Source: Halomarinibacterium sp034670265
GTDB lineage: Bacteria > Bacteroidota > Bacteroidia > Flavobacteriales > Flavobacteriaceae
Direction: 5' to 3'
Assembly (NCBI GenBank): GCA_034670265.1
Contig: JAXMNU010000003.1
Coordinates: 471,425 to 535,424 of the forward strand
Length of the DNA: 64,000 nucleotides
Every line of letters starts with the position of its first letter. Within the stretch, counting starts at the first letter, position 1. The translations under genes were made by a program, and so were the position numbers. Below, piece after piece: positions 25,216 through 34,168 of the stretch. The notes beneath the pieces are model-generated. The model did no database searches. It worked only from the letters and a program-made list of their open reading frames with translations, and was not told the DNA's origin.

Positions 25216-25581
25216 ATGAAACAACTTACCAAAGCCGAAGAAGATATTATGCAGGTCCTTTGGGACTTGGGAGAAGCCAACGTTGCTGCTATTATTGATG
25301 AGCTTCCCAATCCAAAACCTGCTTATAATACAGTTTCCACTATTGTTAGAATTTTGGAAAACAAAGAGTTTGTAAATTATAGACGTGAAGGGAGAGGGCA
25401 TATTTATTTTCCTTTAGTTGAAAAAGCAGACTATAGTAATCAATCCATCAATAAATTGGTAGATGGTTATTTTAAAGGATCTTTTAAAAGCATGGTGTCG
25501 TTTTTTGTAAAAGAAAATGATATAAATATTAATGAACTGGAGGCCATATTGAAAGAGATAAATAAAGAAACAAAGTCATGA
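25216..25581 (+). CDS. BlaI/MecI/CopY-family transcriptional repressor (system 1)
   Basis: A 121-residue winged-helix repressor. It has the family's start (LTKAEEDIMQVLWDLGEANVAAIIDELP), recognition helix (PAYNTVSTIVRILENKEFVNYRREGRGHIYFPL) and C-terminal dimerisation helices. Family members are released from DNA by cleavage after their membrane peptidase partner senses a signal. Its stop overlaps the peptidase gene by four bases. Twin palindromes just upstream suggest autoregulation. No beta-lactamase is nearby, so the signal is probably cell-envelope related rather than drug resistance. Confidence 0.92.
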   Translation: MKQLTKAEEDIMQVLWDLGEANVAAIIDELPNPKPAYNTVSTIVRILENKEFVNYRREGRGHIYFPLVEKADYSNQSINKLVDGYFKGSFKSMVSFFVKENDININELEAILKEINKETKS

Positions 25582-26840
25582 TATCCTATTTTATTCAAAT
25601 TGTAGTGTTTCAACTTTTATTGTTAGGCTTTTATGATCTTTTCCTTAAAAGAGAAACTTTTTTTCAGTTAAATAGAGCCTATTTACTGGCTACTCCTGTT
25701 TTAATAATGCTCGTTCCATTTCTTAAGTTTGAAGGATTACAAAATACCTTGAATAGTGTTGTTGCCATTAAACTTCCAGAAATTTTAGTGTCAAATACAA
25801 CGCAAGCTACAAGCTCCTCTTTTATTTCTTCGGAACAATTATTTGAAGTTATTTGGCTTTTAGGAGTTGCGGTTGCTTTCTATTATTTTATAAAGAAATT
25901 AAACCGAATTAAGCAATTAAAAAAGAAGGGTAAAGTTCAAAATTATTCTGGTTTTACAGTAATTTCTATCCCCGAAACCGATGTCGCTTTCACTTTTTTA
26001 AAGTCAGTTTTTTTAGGCGAAAATCTCACCCAAAAGCAAAAGGATGACATTTTATTGCACGAAGCTGTGCATGCACGTCAAAATCATACTATCGATTTGC
26101 TTATGTACGAAGTTTTAAAGATTGTTTTTTGGTTTAATCCTTTGTTTTATTTGTTTCAGAAAAGAGTTTCTGCATTACAAGAATTTATTGCAGATGCTTC
26201 GGTAGTGCAGCAAATAGAAAAGCGGGACTATTATGAAAACTTGCTTTCCAAACTTTTTCAAACCGAAAAAATTTCATTTATCAATACATTTTTCAATCAT
26301 TCATTAATTAAAAAAAGAATCGTTATGTTACAAAAAACAAAATCAACAAAAAGGGCGTTAGTAAAGTATTTAGCAGTGTTGCCTATCATAGGCGCCATGG
26401 TAATTTATACCTCTTGCGTAAACGAAGCCAAAGGAAATCAAACAGCAACTAGTGAGACCCCTATTACTGAAATTGCTTCGCAACAAGACAAAGAATTAAC
26501 TTTTAAAGACATCGATAAAGTTCCTGTCTATCCGGGTTGCGAGGGTAAGTCTAACGACGATACTAAAAAGTGCTTTACTCAAAATGTGGCTCAGCATGTA
26601 GTTAAGGAGTTCAGCAAAGACATTAAAAATGCTGAAATTACTGGAAGACAAAAAATAGTTGTACAATTTATAATCGACTCCAATGGCGAAATTAAAGATG
26701 TGACTGCTAAATCCGACTTTAAAGAATTGCAAGATGAAGCCATAAGAGTAGCTAAAACGCTTCCAAAAATGATTCCTGGGGAACATAAAGGGAAAAAAGT
26801 TGCAGTACAATTTGCGTTACCCATACTGTTTGAAATCTAA
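25578..26840 (+). CDS. M56 (BlaR1-like) membrane metallopeptidase with TonB-like C-terminal domain
   Basis: A 420-residue protein. Several membrane helices span residues 1 to about 110; the cytoplasmic zinc site is H161-E-A-V-H165. A further helix lies near residue 265 (AVLPIIGAMVIYTSC). The C-terminal periplasmic part is a TonB-like domain (VPVYPGCEGKS...QFIIDSNGEIKDV...KVAVQFALPI), in place of the penicillin-binding sensor of classical BlaR1. This is a frequent flavobacterial design. It overlaps the BlaI-like gene by four bases and is followed by a terminator, then by a lipoprotein that looks like a free copy of its C-terminal domain. Confidence 0.88.
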   Translation: MISYFIQIVVFQLLLLGFYDLFLKRETFFQLNRAYLLATPVLIMLVPFLKFEGLQNTLNSVVAIKLPEILVSNTTQATSSSFISSEQLFEVIWLLGVAVAFYYFIKKLNRIKQLKKKGKVQNYSGFTVISIPETDVAFTFLKSVFLGENLTQKQKDDILLHEAVHARQNHTIDLLMYEVLKIVFWFNPLFYLFQKRVSALQEFIADASVVQQIEKRDYYENLLSKLFQTEKISFINTFFNHSLIKKRIVMLQKTKSTKRALVKYLAVLPIIGAMVIYTSCVNEAKGNQTATSETPITEIASQQDKELTFKDIDKVPVYPGCEGKSNDDTKKCFTQNVAQHVVKEFSKDIKNAEITGRQKIVVQFIIDSNGEIKDVTAKSDFKELQDEAIRVAKTLPKMIPGEHKGKKVAVQFALPILFEI

Positions 26841-26866
26841 AAATTAGTATTTCTGAAAATTTTATA

Positions 26867-26891
26867 ACCGGAGCATTGCTTCGGTTTTTTG
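26867..26891 (+). terminator. Terminator after the M56 peptidase gene
   Basis: ACCGGAGC-ATT-GCTTCGGT hairpin (one G-T pair) followed by T6. Confidence 0.85.
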
Positions 26892-26930
26892 TTATAGCTG
26901 TGTTTCAAGGGAAATGTGTAATTTTATCTA

Positions 26931-27419
26931 ATGAATATTCCGAAGGTGTTTTTTTTAGGATTTTTGTTGGTGTTATACTCTTGCCAGTATTTTAATACCG
27001 AACGAATATCTTCTGAAACCTTTTATGAAGAAGAAATTGAAAGTATTAATTGGAGCGATGTAGATACGTATCCTATGTTTCGCGAATGTGAAACTTTTAC
27101 CGAAAAAGAAGAGCAAAAATCGTGCTTTCAAAACGTGGTGAATACGGCAATTAAGACCAAACTATCTGAAGAAAATCTCATCACTTCACAAGATGTTAAC
27201 GATACGGTCACTATTATTATCCAAATTGATAAAACCGGGGATTTGGTAATTCAAGAAGTGATGGCTGATAGTCTTACCTTGAAATATATTCCAAATCTTT
27301 CACAGCTATTTAAAGAAAGCATTGATCAAGTTTCCAACCCAGCACCAGCGTATAAAAGGGGAATACCTGTTAATACAACCATACGATTGCCCTTCATTTT
27401 AAATTCTGAAAAACTATAG
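26931..27419 (+). CDS. Lipoprotein resembling the sensor domain of the M56 peptidase
   Basis: A 162-residue lipoprotein; the signal ends in VLYSCQ (Cys at about 18). The mature part has V-D-T-Y-P-M-F-R-E-C followed by S-C-F-Q-N-V, matching the V-P-V-Y-P-G-C...K-C-F-T-Q-N-V region of the upstream M56 protein, then a TonB-like strand pattern (IIIQIDKTGDLVIQEV) and a closing IRLPFIL. It thus looks like a soluble or membrane-tethered copy of that domain. It could modulate the peptidase, but this is inference. Its 3' end overlaps the convergent gene by six bases. Confidence 0.72.
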   Translation: MNIPKVFFLGFLLVLYSCQYFNTERISSETFYEEEIESINWSDVDTYPMFRECETFTEKEEQKSCFQNVVNTAIKTKLSEENLITSQDVNDTVTIIIQIDKTGDLVIQEVMADSLTLKYIPNLSQLFKESIDQVSNPAPAYKRGIPVNTTIRLPFILNSEKL

Positions 27420-28274
27420 ATTCCATTTGTAGCCCAAAACTAAGTCAATGGGAAATTCGCCATTATCATTAAGGTTTAGTGCAAAAATGTCTTGATATAA
27501 AAAGGTTAGATAGCCATTGCCAAGAGCGATATCGGCGCCTATTCCTATGCCAAAAGGAGCTTGAAATTCACTTCCCGACGCCTTAATATTGGTTATCTCT
27601 CCGTTATTGTCCGTAAAGCTCAAATCTTGAGATACGTGAACAAAATCGGCAAATTTAGTATTCACATACATATCGAAAGCTTCTGTTTTCACAAACTTAA
27701 AGCGGTAGTTAAGTGAAAACTGTGTTGATGAAAAGTCGTAATCATTATTTCCTAAAATATGACGTAACAAGATCGCCATACTATGCCGCTTAAGTTTCAC
27801 GTCATCAATAATTTCCAATTCTACACCAAATTGCGGAAGAGACGTATTATCAGGATTTACAAAATAAGGGTAATTTGAAATCCCAGCGAATCCTCCCAAA
27901 CGCGTTTTTAATTGTACTGAAGTTGTTTCAGAAACATACGAAGCATCATTTTGTAAATTATACGCATCAACCGCTTTCACTAAATCTGCCTTAGTTAATT
28001 TCACTTTTGAAGCGTCTGCACCAGTATAATTTTTAAGAACATCTTTATATTCTTCTTGGTAGTCACCGTTTACTTTGGTGTTTTTCAATTCAACTATTTC
28101 GTCACCTTTTTTTAAAAAATAGCGATAGTTACCATCAAAACTATTCCAAAGAAGGGTGAGATTCCCGTCAGCTTCTGCATACAGCGAAAGATTTTCTCCA
28201 TCTACAGTATACGTTTGTTGTGAAAAAGAAATTTGAGCAATACATATAGCAAGGACAAATAGTAGGCGTTTCAT
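27414..28274 (-). CDS. Outer-membrane beta-barrel-like exported protein
   Basis: A 286-residue exported protein with signal peptide MKRLLFVLAICIAQISFSQQ. Residues ~20-125 are a soluble part (YTVDGENLSLYAEADGNLTLLWNSF...). The rest, from about residue 128, alternates amphipathic strands (LRHILGNNDYDFSSTQFSLNYRFKF, FGIGIGADIALGNGYLTFLYQDI) and ends in LVLGYKWNL with aromatic/hydrophobic final residues, as in outer-membrane barrels. Function unknown. It overlaps the convergent lipoprotein gene by six bases and lies downstream of a GT2/flippase pair, possibly in one transcript with them. Confidence 0.75.
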   Translation of the reverse strand: MKRLLFVLAICIAQISFSQQTYTVDGENLSLYAEADGNLTLLWNSFDGNYRYFLKKGDEIVELKNTKVNGDYQEEYKDVLKNYTGADASKVKLTKADLVKAVDAYNLQNDASYVSETTSVQLKTRLGGFAGISNYPYFVNPDNTSLPQFGVELEIIDDVKLKRHSMAILLRHILGNNDYDFSSTQFSLNYRFKFVKTEAFDMYVNTKFADFVHVSQDLSFTDNNGEITNIKASGSEFQAPFGIGIGADIALGNGYLTFLYQDIFALNLNDNGEFPIDLVLGYKWNL

Positions 28275-28324
28275 AACATATTGATTTGGTACGCTTAAAG
28301 GTAAAAAAATAATTGAAACGAAGG

Positions 28325-29449
28325 TTATTTTTTAAAAGTACGCCCTTTCCATTGGTAGTCGCCAAAAAAACTACCTGCTATCACCCAAATTAAAATAAAG
28401 GGATATAATAATAAGCTCAGTACTAAAAACAAAACATTCAATTTCAGTTTAAAAAACTTTGCAGACATCCATACAATGATGCTATCTAAAACGATTTTTA
28501 AAAGAATAAAATATAAAAAAATCGCAGCCTTTAATGGAAATACAAAAAATCCTAAAATACAGACTAAAAAAGTAATATTAGATAGTAATATGATACTTCC
28601 TAATATCTCTACAGCAGTATTTTTTTGATATTTTGTTTTGGAAGCCCACCGTATTCTTTGCTGTAAAACTTCTTTCCAATTGTCAACACATTGCGTCGTC
28701 ACAGTGGCAGAAGCATTTTTTAAATATTTTATCTTTTTAGGGTAAAGCCTTCGTATTTTTTCCATTAAAAAAATATCATCCCCACTGGTATATTGATCAT
28801 TATCAATATAGCCAGCAACATCAAAAAATACATTCTTTTTATAGGCCAAATTAGCTCCATTACTAAGTAATGGTTTTCTGTTTCCAAAGCCAGCCATGGA
28901 TACAACTTGCAAACTTAGTCCATCAAAAAATTGAAACTGTTTTATAAGCGAAGCATCTTTTTCAAAAAGTACAGGCATGCAGACCATTTTTGGGTCTTTT
29001 TTCTGAATAGAAGCATCCAGAAGTGTTAACCAACCTTCAGGTACTTTGCAATCTGCATCGGTAGTGACAATCCAAGGGTGTTTTGACTTTTTTACAGCTA
29101 AAGAAATGGCATCTTTCTTTGGCGAATTTGAATACCGCTTGTTGGTAAGAATGGTATAATCCATACCTGAATTTTTTAATGCATTTTCAATAACCGAAAC
29201 TGAAGCATCTTCAGATTCGTCATCAACAAAAAGCAGTTCTAATTGTTCCTTATTGTAAGATAATTTCAGAAAAGATTCAATTAAAAAAGGAAGATTTTTC
29301 GCTTCATTTCTAAAGGGAATGATTACTGAAAATGACGTTTTTGATGGTGTTTTGGTAGCTTTAAAAAAATGAAGTTTTTGCATCCCAAAAGCAATCCATC
29401 CCATAGTGACGAAGTACAAAAAAGATATGATAACTAAACTAATAATCAA
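28325..29449 (-). CDS. Membrane-bound family 2 glycosyltransferase
   Basis: A 374-residue protein. An N-terminal membrane helix is followed by a GT-A domain: FSVIIPFRNEAKNLP, LLFVDDESEDAS, the metal-binding TTDADC and the acceptor motif QQRIRWASK (Q-x-x-R-W type). Two to three helices follow at the C-terminus. This is the layout of transferases that add sugars to polyprenyl or lipid acceptors, or polymerise polysaccharide. It overlaps the upstream flippase-like gene by four bases, so the two likely work together on a glycolipid or exopolysaccharide. Confidence 0.87.
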   Translation of the reverse strand: MIISLVIISFLYFVTMGWIAFGMQKLHFFKATKTPSKTSFSVIIPFRNEAKNLPFLIESFLKLSYNKEQLELLFVDDESEDASVSVIENALKNSGMDYTILTNKRYSNSPKKDAISLAVKKSKHPWIVTTDADCKVPEGWLTLLDASIQKKDPKMVCMPVLFEKDASLIKQFQFFDGLSLQVVSMAGFGNRKPLLSNGANLAYKKNVFFDVAGYIDNDQYTSGDDIFLMEKIRRLYPKKIKYLKNASATVTTQCVDNWKEVLQQRIRWASKTKYQKNTAVEILGSIILLSNITFLVCILGFFVFPLKAAIFLYFILLKIVLDSIIVWMSAKFFKLKLNVLFLVLSLLLYPFILIWVIAGSFFGDYQWKGRTFKK

Positions 29450-30387
29450 TTTTCCTTAAACTTTATAATAAAAAAACTTCCTAGTATGGCTGGGAGTATA
29501 AAATTAAGGAGCCACATAGTAAAAACCGTAGTTAAAATCACAGCTTCATTAATGTTTATAATAGATAACAACCAAACCGCAATACTCCCCCTTACGATAA
29601 CATCAAATATTAAAAACATTGGGATTACCGAAACTAATAAATATATAGAAGTTATAAAAGGAATAGTGTCCAAAAATAATGAGTTCGCTCCAAAATATTG
29701 TAGTAATAAATAGAATAAACAGCTAAAAATCAAGTATCTAACAATGGAGTAGAAAAAGGTTCTTATTTTAATTGAAAATGAAATATTCTGAAAATAATTC
29801 CAAACATTTTTTATGGTAAAACCTGTAATAAACCACTCTTTTTTTCGGAAGAAATACCCTAGTGAGCCTAATACTACTACAACTAAAAAACTAGCAAGCA
29901 GTTTATATTCAGATATTTCAATATGTAGTTTTGGGAACACTAAAAACAAGCCAACGATTCCAAAAATCAAAGTAGTTAACAGTTGAAACCCATTCGAAAC
30001 AAAATTGAGGAGCACTATTTTTTTTCGATGTTTTTTTTCAAAATAAAACACTTTAGTACCATAATCTCCAATTCTGTTTGGTGTTGCTAACGAAACTGTG
30101 AGTGCTGCAAGACTTTGTTTCGCAGCTTCAGAAAATGATATTTTTTTTATCACAGAAGTTATCGTTTGCCATTTTTTTATTTCAAAAAACCAATTAGCAG
30201 TAGTAAGTCCTAAAAAAAGAAAAATAAAACCTATACTTTTTGCTTTAATAGCGCCAAGCATTATACCCCAAGAAGAGGAGTCTTGTAGTATTATCTTTCG
30301 GAAAATAAATGCAAAAGCAACGCTTAGGATAAAAACCTTTAGGGCAAACCAGCCATATTGCTTAGCTTTGTGAGATAGGGCAACCAT
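29446..30387 (-). CDS. Lysylphosphatidylglycerol-synthase/UPF0104-type flippase-like membrane protein
   Basis: A 313-residue integral membrane protein with about eight segments. The SLATPNRIGDYGTKVFYFEKKHRKKIVLLN segment matches the conserved loop of the UPF0104 / LPG-synthase transmembrane family (AglD-like). Members move or present lipid-linked substrates; the soluble LPG synthase domain is absent. It overlaps the glycosyltransferase gene by four bases, suggesting coupled translation and a shared glycolipid pathway. It is divergent from ruvC with a 32-base gap. Confidence 0.82.
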   Translation of the reverse strand: MVALSHKAKQYGWFALKVFILSVAFAFIFRKIILQDSSSWGIMLGAIKAKSIGFIFLFLGLTTANWFFEIKKWQTITSVIKKISFSEAAKQSLAALTVSLATPNRIGDYGTKVFYFEKKHRKKIVLLNFVSNGFQLLTTLIFGIVGLFLVFPKLHIEISEYKLLASFLVVVVLGSLGYFFRKKEWFITGFTIKNVWNYFQNISFSIKIRTFFYSIVRYLIFSCLFYLLLQYFGANSLFLDTIPFITSIYLLVSVIPMFLIFDVIVRGSIAVWLLSIININEAVILTTVFTMWLLNFILPAILGSFFIIKFKEN

Positions 30388-30419
30388 AGGGTAGCTAAAA
30401 TACTAAAGTTTTAGAAGGA

Positions 30420-30971
30420 ATGGCTTCCGAAAAAATTATATTAGGAATAGATCCAGGAACCACAGTGATGGGATTTGGACTTATTAAAGTCATTAAAAAA
30501 GAAATGCAGTTTCTTCAACTCAATGAATTACAGCTTTCAAAATACGACGATCACTACGTGCGTCTAAAACATATTTTTGAACGCACCGTAGAGCTTATCG
30601 ATACTTTCCATCCCGACGAAATTGCGATTGAAGCACCCTTTTTCGGAAAAAATGTACAATCGATGCTTAAGTTAGGTCGTGCCCAAGGAGTTGCTATGGC
30701 GGCGGGACTTTCACGCCAAATACCAATTACCGAATACTCTCCCAAAAAAATTAAAATGGCCATTACGGGCAACGGAAATGCCAGTAAAGAGCAAGTTGCT
30801 AAAATGTTGCAAAGCCTTTTAAGTTTGAAAGAATTACCAAAAAATCTGGATAGTACCGATGGACTGGCAGCAGCAGTATGTCATTTCTACAATGCTGGTA
30901 AGATTACTTCAGGGAAAAGCTACACAGGTTGGGCAGCATTTGTTAAACAAAATGAAGATCGGGTAGGGTGA
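30420..30971 (+). CDS. ruvC: Holliday junction resolvase RuvC
   Basis: A 183-residue RNase-H-fold nuclease. Catalytic acids are visible in LGIDPGT (Asp11), IEAPFFGKN (Glu near 72) and STDGLAAAVCH (Asp near 145). RuvC cuts four-way junctions with RuvAB during recombination. It ends one base before hemW and starts a run of short-spaced genes to 34528. ruvA/ruvB are not in the window, as is usual in flavobacteria. Confidence 0.95.
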   Translation: MASEKIILGIDPGTTVMGFGLIKVIKKEMQFLQLNELQLSKYDDHYVRLKHIFERTVELIDTFHPDEIAIEAPFFGKNVQSMLKLGRAQGVAMAAGLSRQIPITEYSPKKIKMAITGNGNASKEQVAKMLQSLLSLKELPKNLDSTDGLAAAVCHFYNAGKITSGKSYTGWAAFVKQNEDRVG

Positions 30972-30972
30972 C

Positions 30973-32133
30973 ATGAGTGGAATCTATCTCCATATCCCTT
31001 TTTGTAAGCAAGCCTGTCACTATTGTGACTTTCATTTTTCTACAACGCTAAAAAACAAAGAAAAAGTAGTAGATGCCATTTGCAAAGAATTAGTCCTTCG
31101 GAAGGATGAGTTGAAAGACGAAATACAAACCATCTATTTTGGTGGCGGGACGCCTTCGCTTCTTTCGGAAGAAGAACTTTCCAAAATTTTTGTAACCATT
31201 GCTAAAAACTTTTCAGTTACCGAAAATGCCGAAATCACCCTCGAAGCGAATCCCGATGATTTATCTGAAGAAAAATTACTCGAATTATCAAAATCCCCGA
31301 TTAATAGACTGAGTATTGGTGTGCAATCTTTTTTTGAAGAAGATTTAAAACTCATGAATCGCGCGCACAATGCTTCGGAAGCATTACAATCTATTCAAGC
31401 AGCAAAAAAGTATTTCAGTAATATTAGTATCGATTTAATCTACGGAATTCCAAAAATGAGCAATGAGCGATGGCTTCAAAATCTCGAAAAAGCTTTTGAG
31501 TTGGACGTGCCACATATTTCGTGTTATGCCTTGACGGTTGAGCCCAAAACCGCTTTAAAAACCTTTATTGAAAAAGGTATCGTGCCCCCTGTAGAGGATG
31601 AAGTCGCACAAGAACATCACCAACTGTTAGTTTCAGAAACCGAAAAGAGAGGATTTATAAATTATGAATTCTCCAATTTTGGAAAACCTGGTTTCGAGTC
31701 GCAAAATAATCTAGCCTATTGGATGGGAAAACCATATTTGGGAGTAGGTCCTTCAGCACATAGTTATGATGGTGAAACCCGGAGTTGGAATGTCGCAAAC
31801 AATTCAAAATATTTAAAAGCAATTGAAACGGAAACGCTTCCCATAGAGCGGGAAACACTCACAAAAAATGACCGCTACAACGAGTATGTAATGACGCGAT
31901 TGCGAACCATGTGGGGAATACATCTTACGGAAGTGGAAGAGTTATTTGGAAAAAAATATAAAGAACACGTTTTAAGTCAAGCTGAACGCTCTATTAATGA
32001 TGGTTTAATAGAGGTTGTCACTTCGAGTGATTCGCTTTTGGCGAATCGTATCGAGAAGCTAAAAGTGTCCAAAAAAGGTAAATTTTTAAGCGACGGAATT
32101 GCAAGTGATCTTTTCTTGCTAAATTTAGACTGA
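30973..32133 (+). CDS. hemW: Radical-SAM protein HemW-like, with altered haem-binding motif
   Basis: A 386-residue radical-SAM enzyme homologous to HemN/HemW. The cluster motif C11-x3-C15-x2-C18 is in FCKQACHYC; GGGTPS and the later EANPDDL follow. Length and the YLGVGPSAHSY segment fit HemW, the haem chaperone, not the longer coproporphyrinogen oxidase HemN. The usual HemW motif H-N-x-x-Y-W reads N-N-L-A-Y-W here, so the proposed haem-ligand histidine is Asn. It lies one base after ruvC. Confidence 0.85.
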   Translation: MSGIYLHIPFCKQACHYCDFHFSTTLKNKEKVVDAICKELVLRKDELKDEIQTIYFGGGTPSLLSEEELSKIFVTIAKNFSVTENAEITLEANPDDLSEEKLLELSKSPINRLSIGVQSFFEEDLKLMNRAHNASEALQSIQAAKKYFSNISIDLIYGIPKMSNERWLQNLEKAFELDVPHISCYALTVEPKTALKTFIEKGIVPPVEDEVAQEHHQLLVSETEKRGFINYEFSNFGKPGFESQNNLAYWMGKPYLGVGPSAHSYDGETRSWNVANNSKYLKAIETETLPIERETLTKNDRYNEYVMTRLRTMWGIHLTEVEELFGKKYKEHVLSQAERSINDGLIEVVTSSDSLLANRIEKLKVSKKGKFLSDGIASDLFLLNLD

Positions 32134-32145
32134 AAACAAAACCTT

Positions 32146-32892
32146 TTGAAAGCAACACTAAAAGTAAACAATCAAGAACTCACGATTGATCTATCAAAAC
32201 CACTCGATATTTCAATTCCCATAAAAGCACATAAAGGGAAGGCTCGTGCTTGGTATATTGATGCTCCCGAATTTTGGCCTGTAAAAATAGGCGATTGGGT
32301 TGCGAGTGTAAAGGACGGGGCAGCGGTAAATTTTAATAATTTGTATTTCAATCCGCATGCGCATGGTACACATACTGAAAGTGTTGGGCATATCTCGGAA
32401 GAAGCTCATTCAGTACATAATACTTTAAAAAAGCACTTTTTTTTAGCCGAAGTTATTTCGGTAGCACCAGAAAATAAAAAGGGTGATTTAGTCATTTCAG
32501 AAAAACAAGTAAAACATGTATTGAAAGGAAAAACTCCCGAAGCGATTGTTATACGAACCATGCCAAACCTAGCTTCAAAAAAGACCAAAAAATACTCCAA
32601 TACCAATTGGCCCTATGTAGAGGAAAAGGCTGCTGTTTATTTAAGGGAATTGGGTGTAGAACACCTATTAATTGATTTGCCTTCGGTAGATAAAGAAAAA
32701 GATGAAGGAAAATTACTAGCCCATAAAGCCTTTTGGGACTATCCTAAAAACACCCGTTTTGATGCAACGATTACCGAATTTATTTATGTGAATAACCGTA
32801 TTAAAGACGGAAGCTATATGCTTAACTTACAGACAGCCTCTTTTGTAAATGATGCAACTCCAAGCCGCCCCGTTTTATATAAAATTTTATAG
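32146..32892 (+). CDS. Cyclase-family (kynurenine formamidase-like) hydrolase, TTG start
   Basis: A 248-residue protein of the cyclase fold (PF04199-like). The metal motif, usually H-x-G-T-H-x-D-x-P-x-H, reads H-A-H-G-T-H-T-E-S-V-G-H, with Glu at the Asp position. Relatives include kynurenine formamidase and isatin hydrolase. The reading frame has no ATG near the start of homology; TTG at 32146 gives KATLKVNNQELTIDL, so it is taken as start. It follows hemW by 12 bases and touches a DUF4260 gene. No kynurenine pathway genes are seen, so the substrate is open. Confidence 0.78.
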   Translation: MKATLKVNNQELTIDLSKPLDISIPIKAHKGKARAWYIDAPEFWPVKIGDWVASVKDGAAVNFNNLYFNPHAHGTHTESVGHISEEAHSVHNTLKKHFFLAEVISVAPENKKGDLVISEKQVKHVLKGKTPEAIVIRTMPNLASKKTKKYSNTNWPYVEEKAAVYLRELGVEHLLIDLPSVDKEKDEGKLLAHKAFWDYPKNTRFDATITEFIYVNNRIKDGSYMLNLQTASFVNDATPSRPVLYKIL

Positions 32893-32893
32893 T

Positions 32894-33241
32894 ATGGAAA
32901 CCTCTTTAAAAATAGAAGAACTCGCACAATTCTTATTTGGAATTTTTCTTTTTTCGCAACTTGATTATGCGTGGTGGTGGTTTCCAGTATTACTGCTAAC
33001 ACCCGATATTGGCATGTTAGGATATCTAGTGAATACACAAGTGGGGGCGTTTACCTATAATTTTTTTCATCATAAAGCCATGGCAATTATGGTATTACTC
33101 ATTGGATATTATTTGTCAAATGATTTAGTAGCACTGATAGGTATAATTTTGTTTTCTCATTCGGCTATGGATAGGATTTTTGGGTACGGATTAAAATATC
33201 CAGATCATTTTAAGCATACTCATTTAGGGAATTTAAAATGA
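32894..33241 (+). CDS. DUF4260-family small membrane protein
   Basis: A 115-residue membrane protein with three to four segments. The sequence EELAQFLFGIFLFSQLDYAWWWF, PDIGMLGY, and a closing HSAMDRIFGYGLKYPDHFKHTHLG is the DUF4260 pattern. Its role is unknown. The ATG at 32894 is one base after the cyclase stop; the longer frame from 32849 overlaps the cyclase gene and adds a non-typical leader. Its stop overlaps the next gene by four bases. Confidence 0.85.
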   Translation: METSLKIEELAQFLFGIFLFSQLDYAWWWFPVLLLTPDIGMLGYLVNTQVGAFTYNFFHHKAMAIMVLLIGYYLSNDLVALIGIILFSHSAMDRIFGYGLKYPDHFKHTHLGNLK

Positions 33242-34167
33242 AGAAATTACTCATCCTGTTCATTGCGTGTAATTCTTTTTTTGTGTTTTCTCAGGATTAT
33301 GAAAGGATTGATGCTACCATCGAATTATATCCAAAAACCTTTAAAAATGCTGAAGCCTTTTCAAAATTTATTACGCGTGATTTCTTTACCGAAGAAGATA
33401 AAGTACGGGCTATTTATACTTGGTTAATACAGAATGTGCGGTATGACCCGGATGAGTACAAAAAATTCAACTATTCGTTTACCAATTATCGTGAACGAAA
33501 CCAAAAAGAAGAAAAAACAAGAGCCAAAATTATTGAAAGAACCTTACAAAATGGTATTGCCGTTTGTGAAGGCTATGCTTTTGTTTTTGAAAAAATGTGT
33601 CAGTTACAGGGCATTGAGAATTACTTAATTCAAGGAGATACTAAAACGCATTTTAAAGATATTGGAAGACCTTTTAAGAAAAACCACATGTGGAATGCTG
33701 CTAAAATTGGCGATACTTGGTTTTTGTTTGACGCTACTTGGGGGGCTGGGAAGTACAATGGAAAGTTTATTAAAGAGCCTTCCTATTTTTACTATAAAAC
33801 GGATCCAAATCAACTTATCAAAAGTCATTTCCCAGAGATGGTAGACGATACTTTTTTAAATCCACCTATAATGTTTACAGATTTTACCAATGGACCACTC
33901 ATTATTTCACCAAATCTCCTTTCTGAGGATATTATCTCACCCAAAAAAGGGATTTTGTATTCAAATAGTTCTATGAATGAGATATATTTTGAAATTAAAA
34001 CAACTGCCCCAAAAGATATCTATTATGCCTATGATAATGAAAAAGCGTTAGTGTTGTTTAAGGAAAAAGATGGGGTGATTCATTTTACCGTTCCTGTACA
34101 AATGGGACACACTTCGTTACTAATCTATTTCGATGATAAACCCGTATTAGGTTATAAAGTGGAATGA
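33238..34167 (+). CDS. Exported transglutaminase-like (papain-fold) protein
   Basis: A 309-residue protein with a signal peptide (MKKLLILFIACNSFFVFSQ). The transglutaminase-like core has its triad in AVCEGYA (Cys), NHMWNAAK (His) and LFDATWG (Asp). Such periplasmic proteins act as proteases or amidases on peptides or peptidoglycan. A C-terminal beta domain of about 110 residues follows (from ~200). The start overlaps the DUF4260 stop (ATGA), and an MmcQ-type gene follows after one base. The exact substrate is unknown. Confidence 0.87.
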   Translation: MKKLLILFIACNSFFVFSQDYERIDATIELYPKTFKNAEAFSKFITRDFFTEEDKVRAIYTWLIQNVRYDPDEYKKFNYSFTNYRERNQKEEKTRAKIIERTLQNGIAVCEGYAFVFEKMCQLQGIENYLIQGDTKTHFKDIGRPFKKNHMWNAAKIGDTWFLFDATWGAGKYNGKFIKEPSYFYYKTDPNQLIKSHFPEMVDDTFLNPPIMFTDFTNGPLIISPNLLSEDIISPKKGILYSNSSMNEIYFEIKTTAPKDIYYAYDNEKALVLFKEKDGVIHFTVPVQMGHTSLLIYFDDKPVLGYKVE

Positions 34168-34168
34168 T

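Noticed and set aside
25216..26840. Beta-lactam resistance locus
   Set aside because: BlaI and M56 homologues are present, but there is no beta-lactamase or mecA-like gene and no penicillin-binding sensor domain in either M56 protein.
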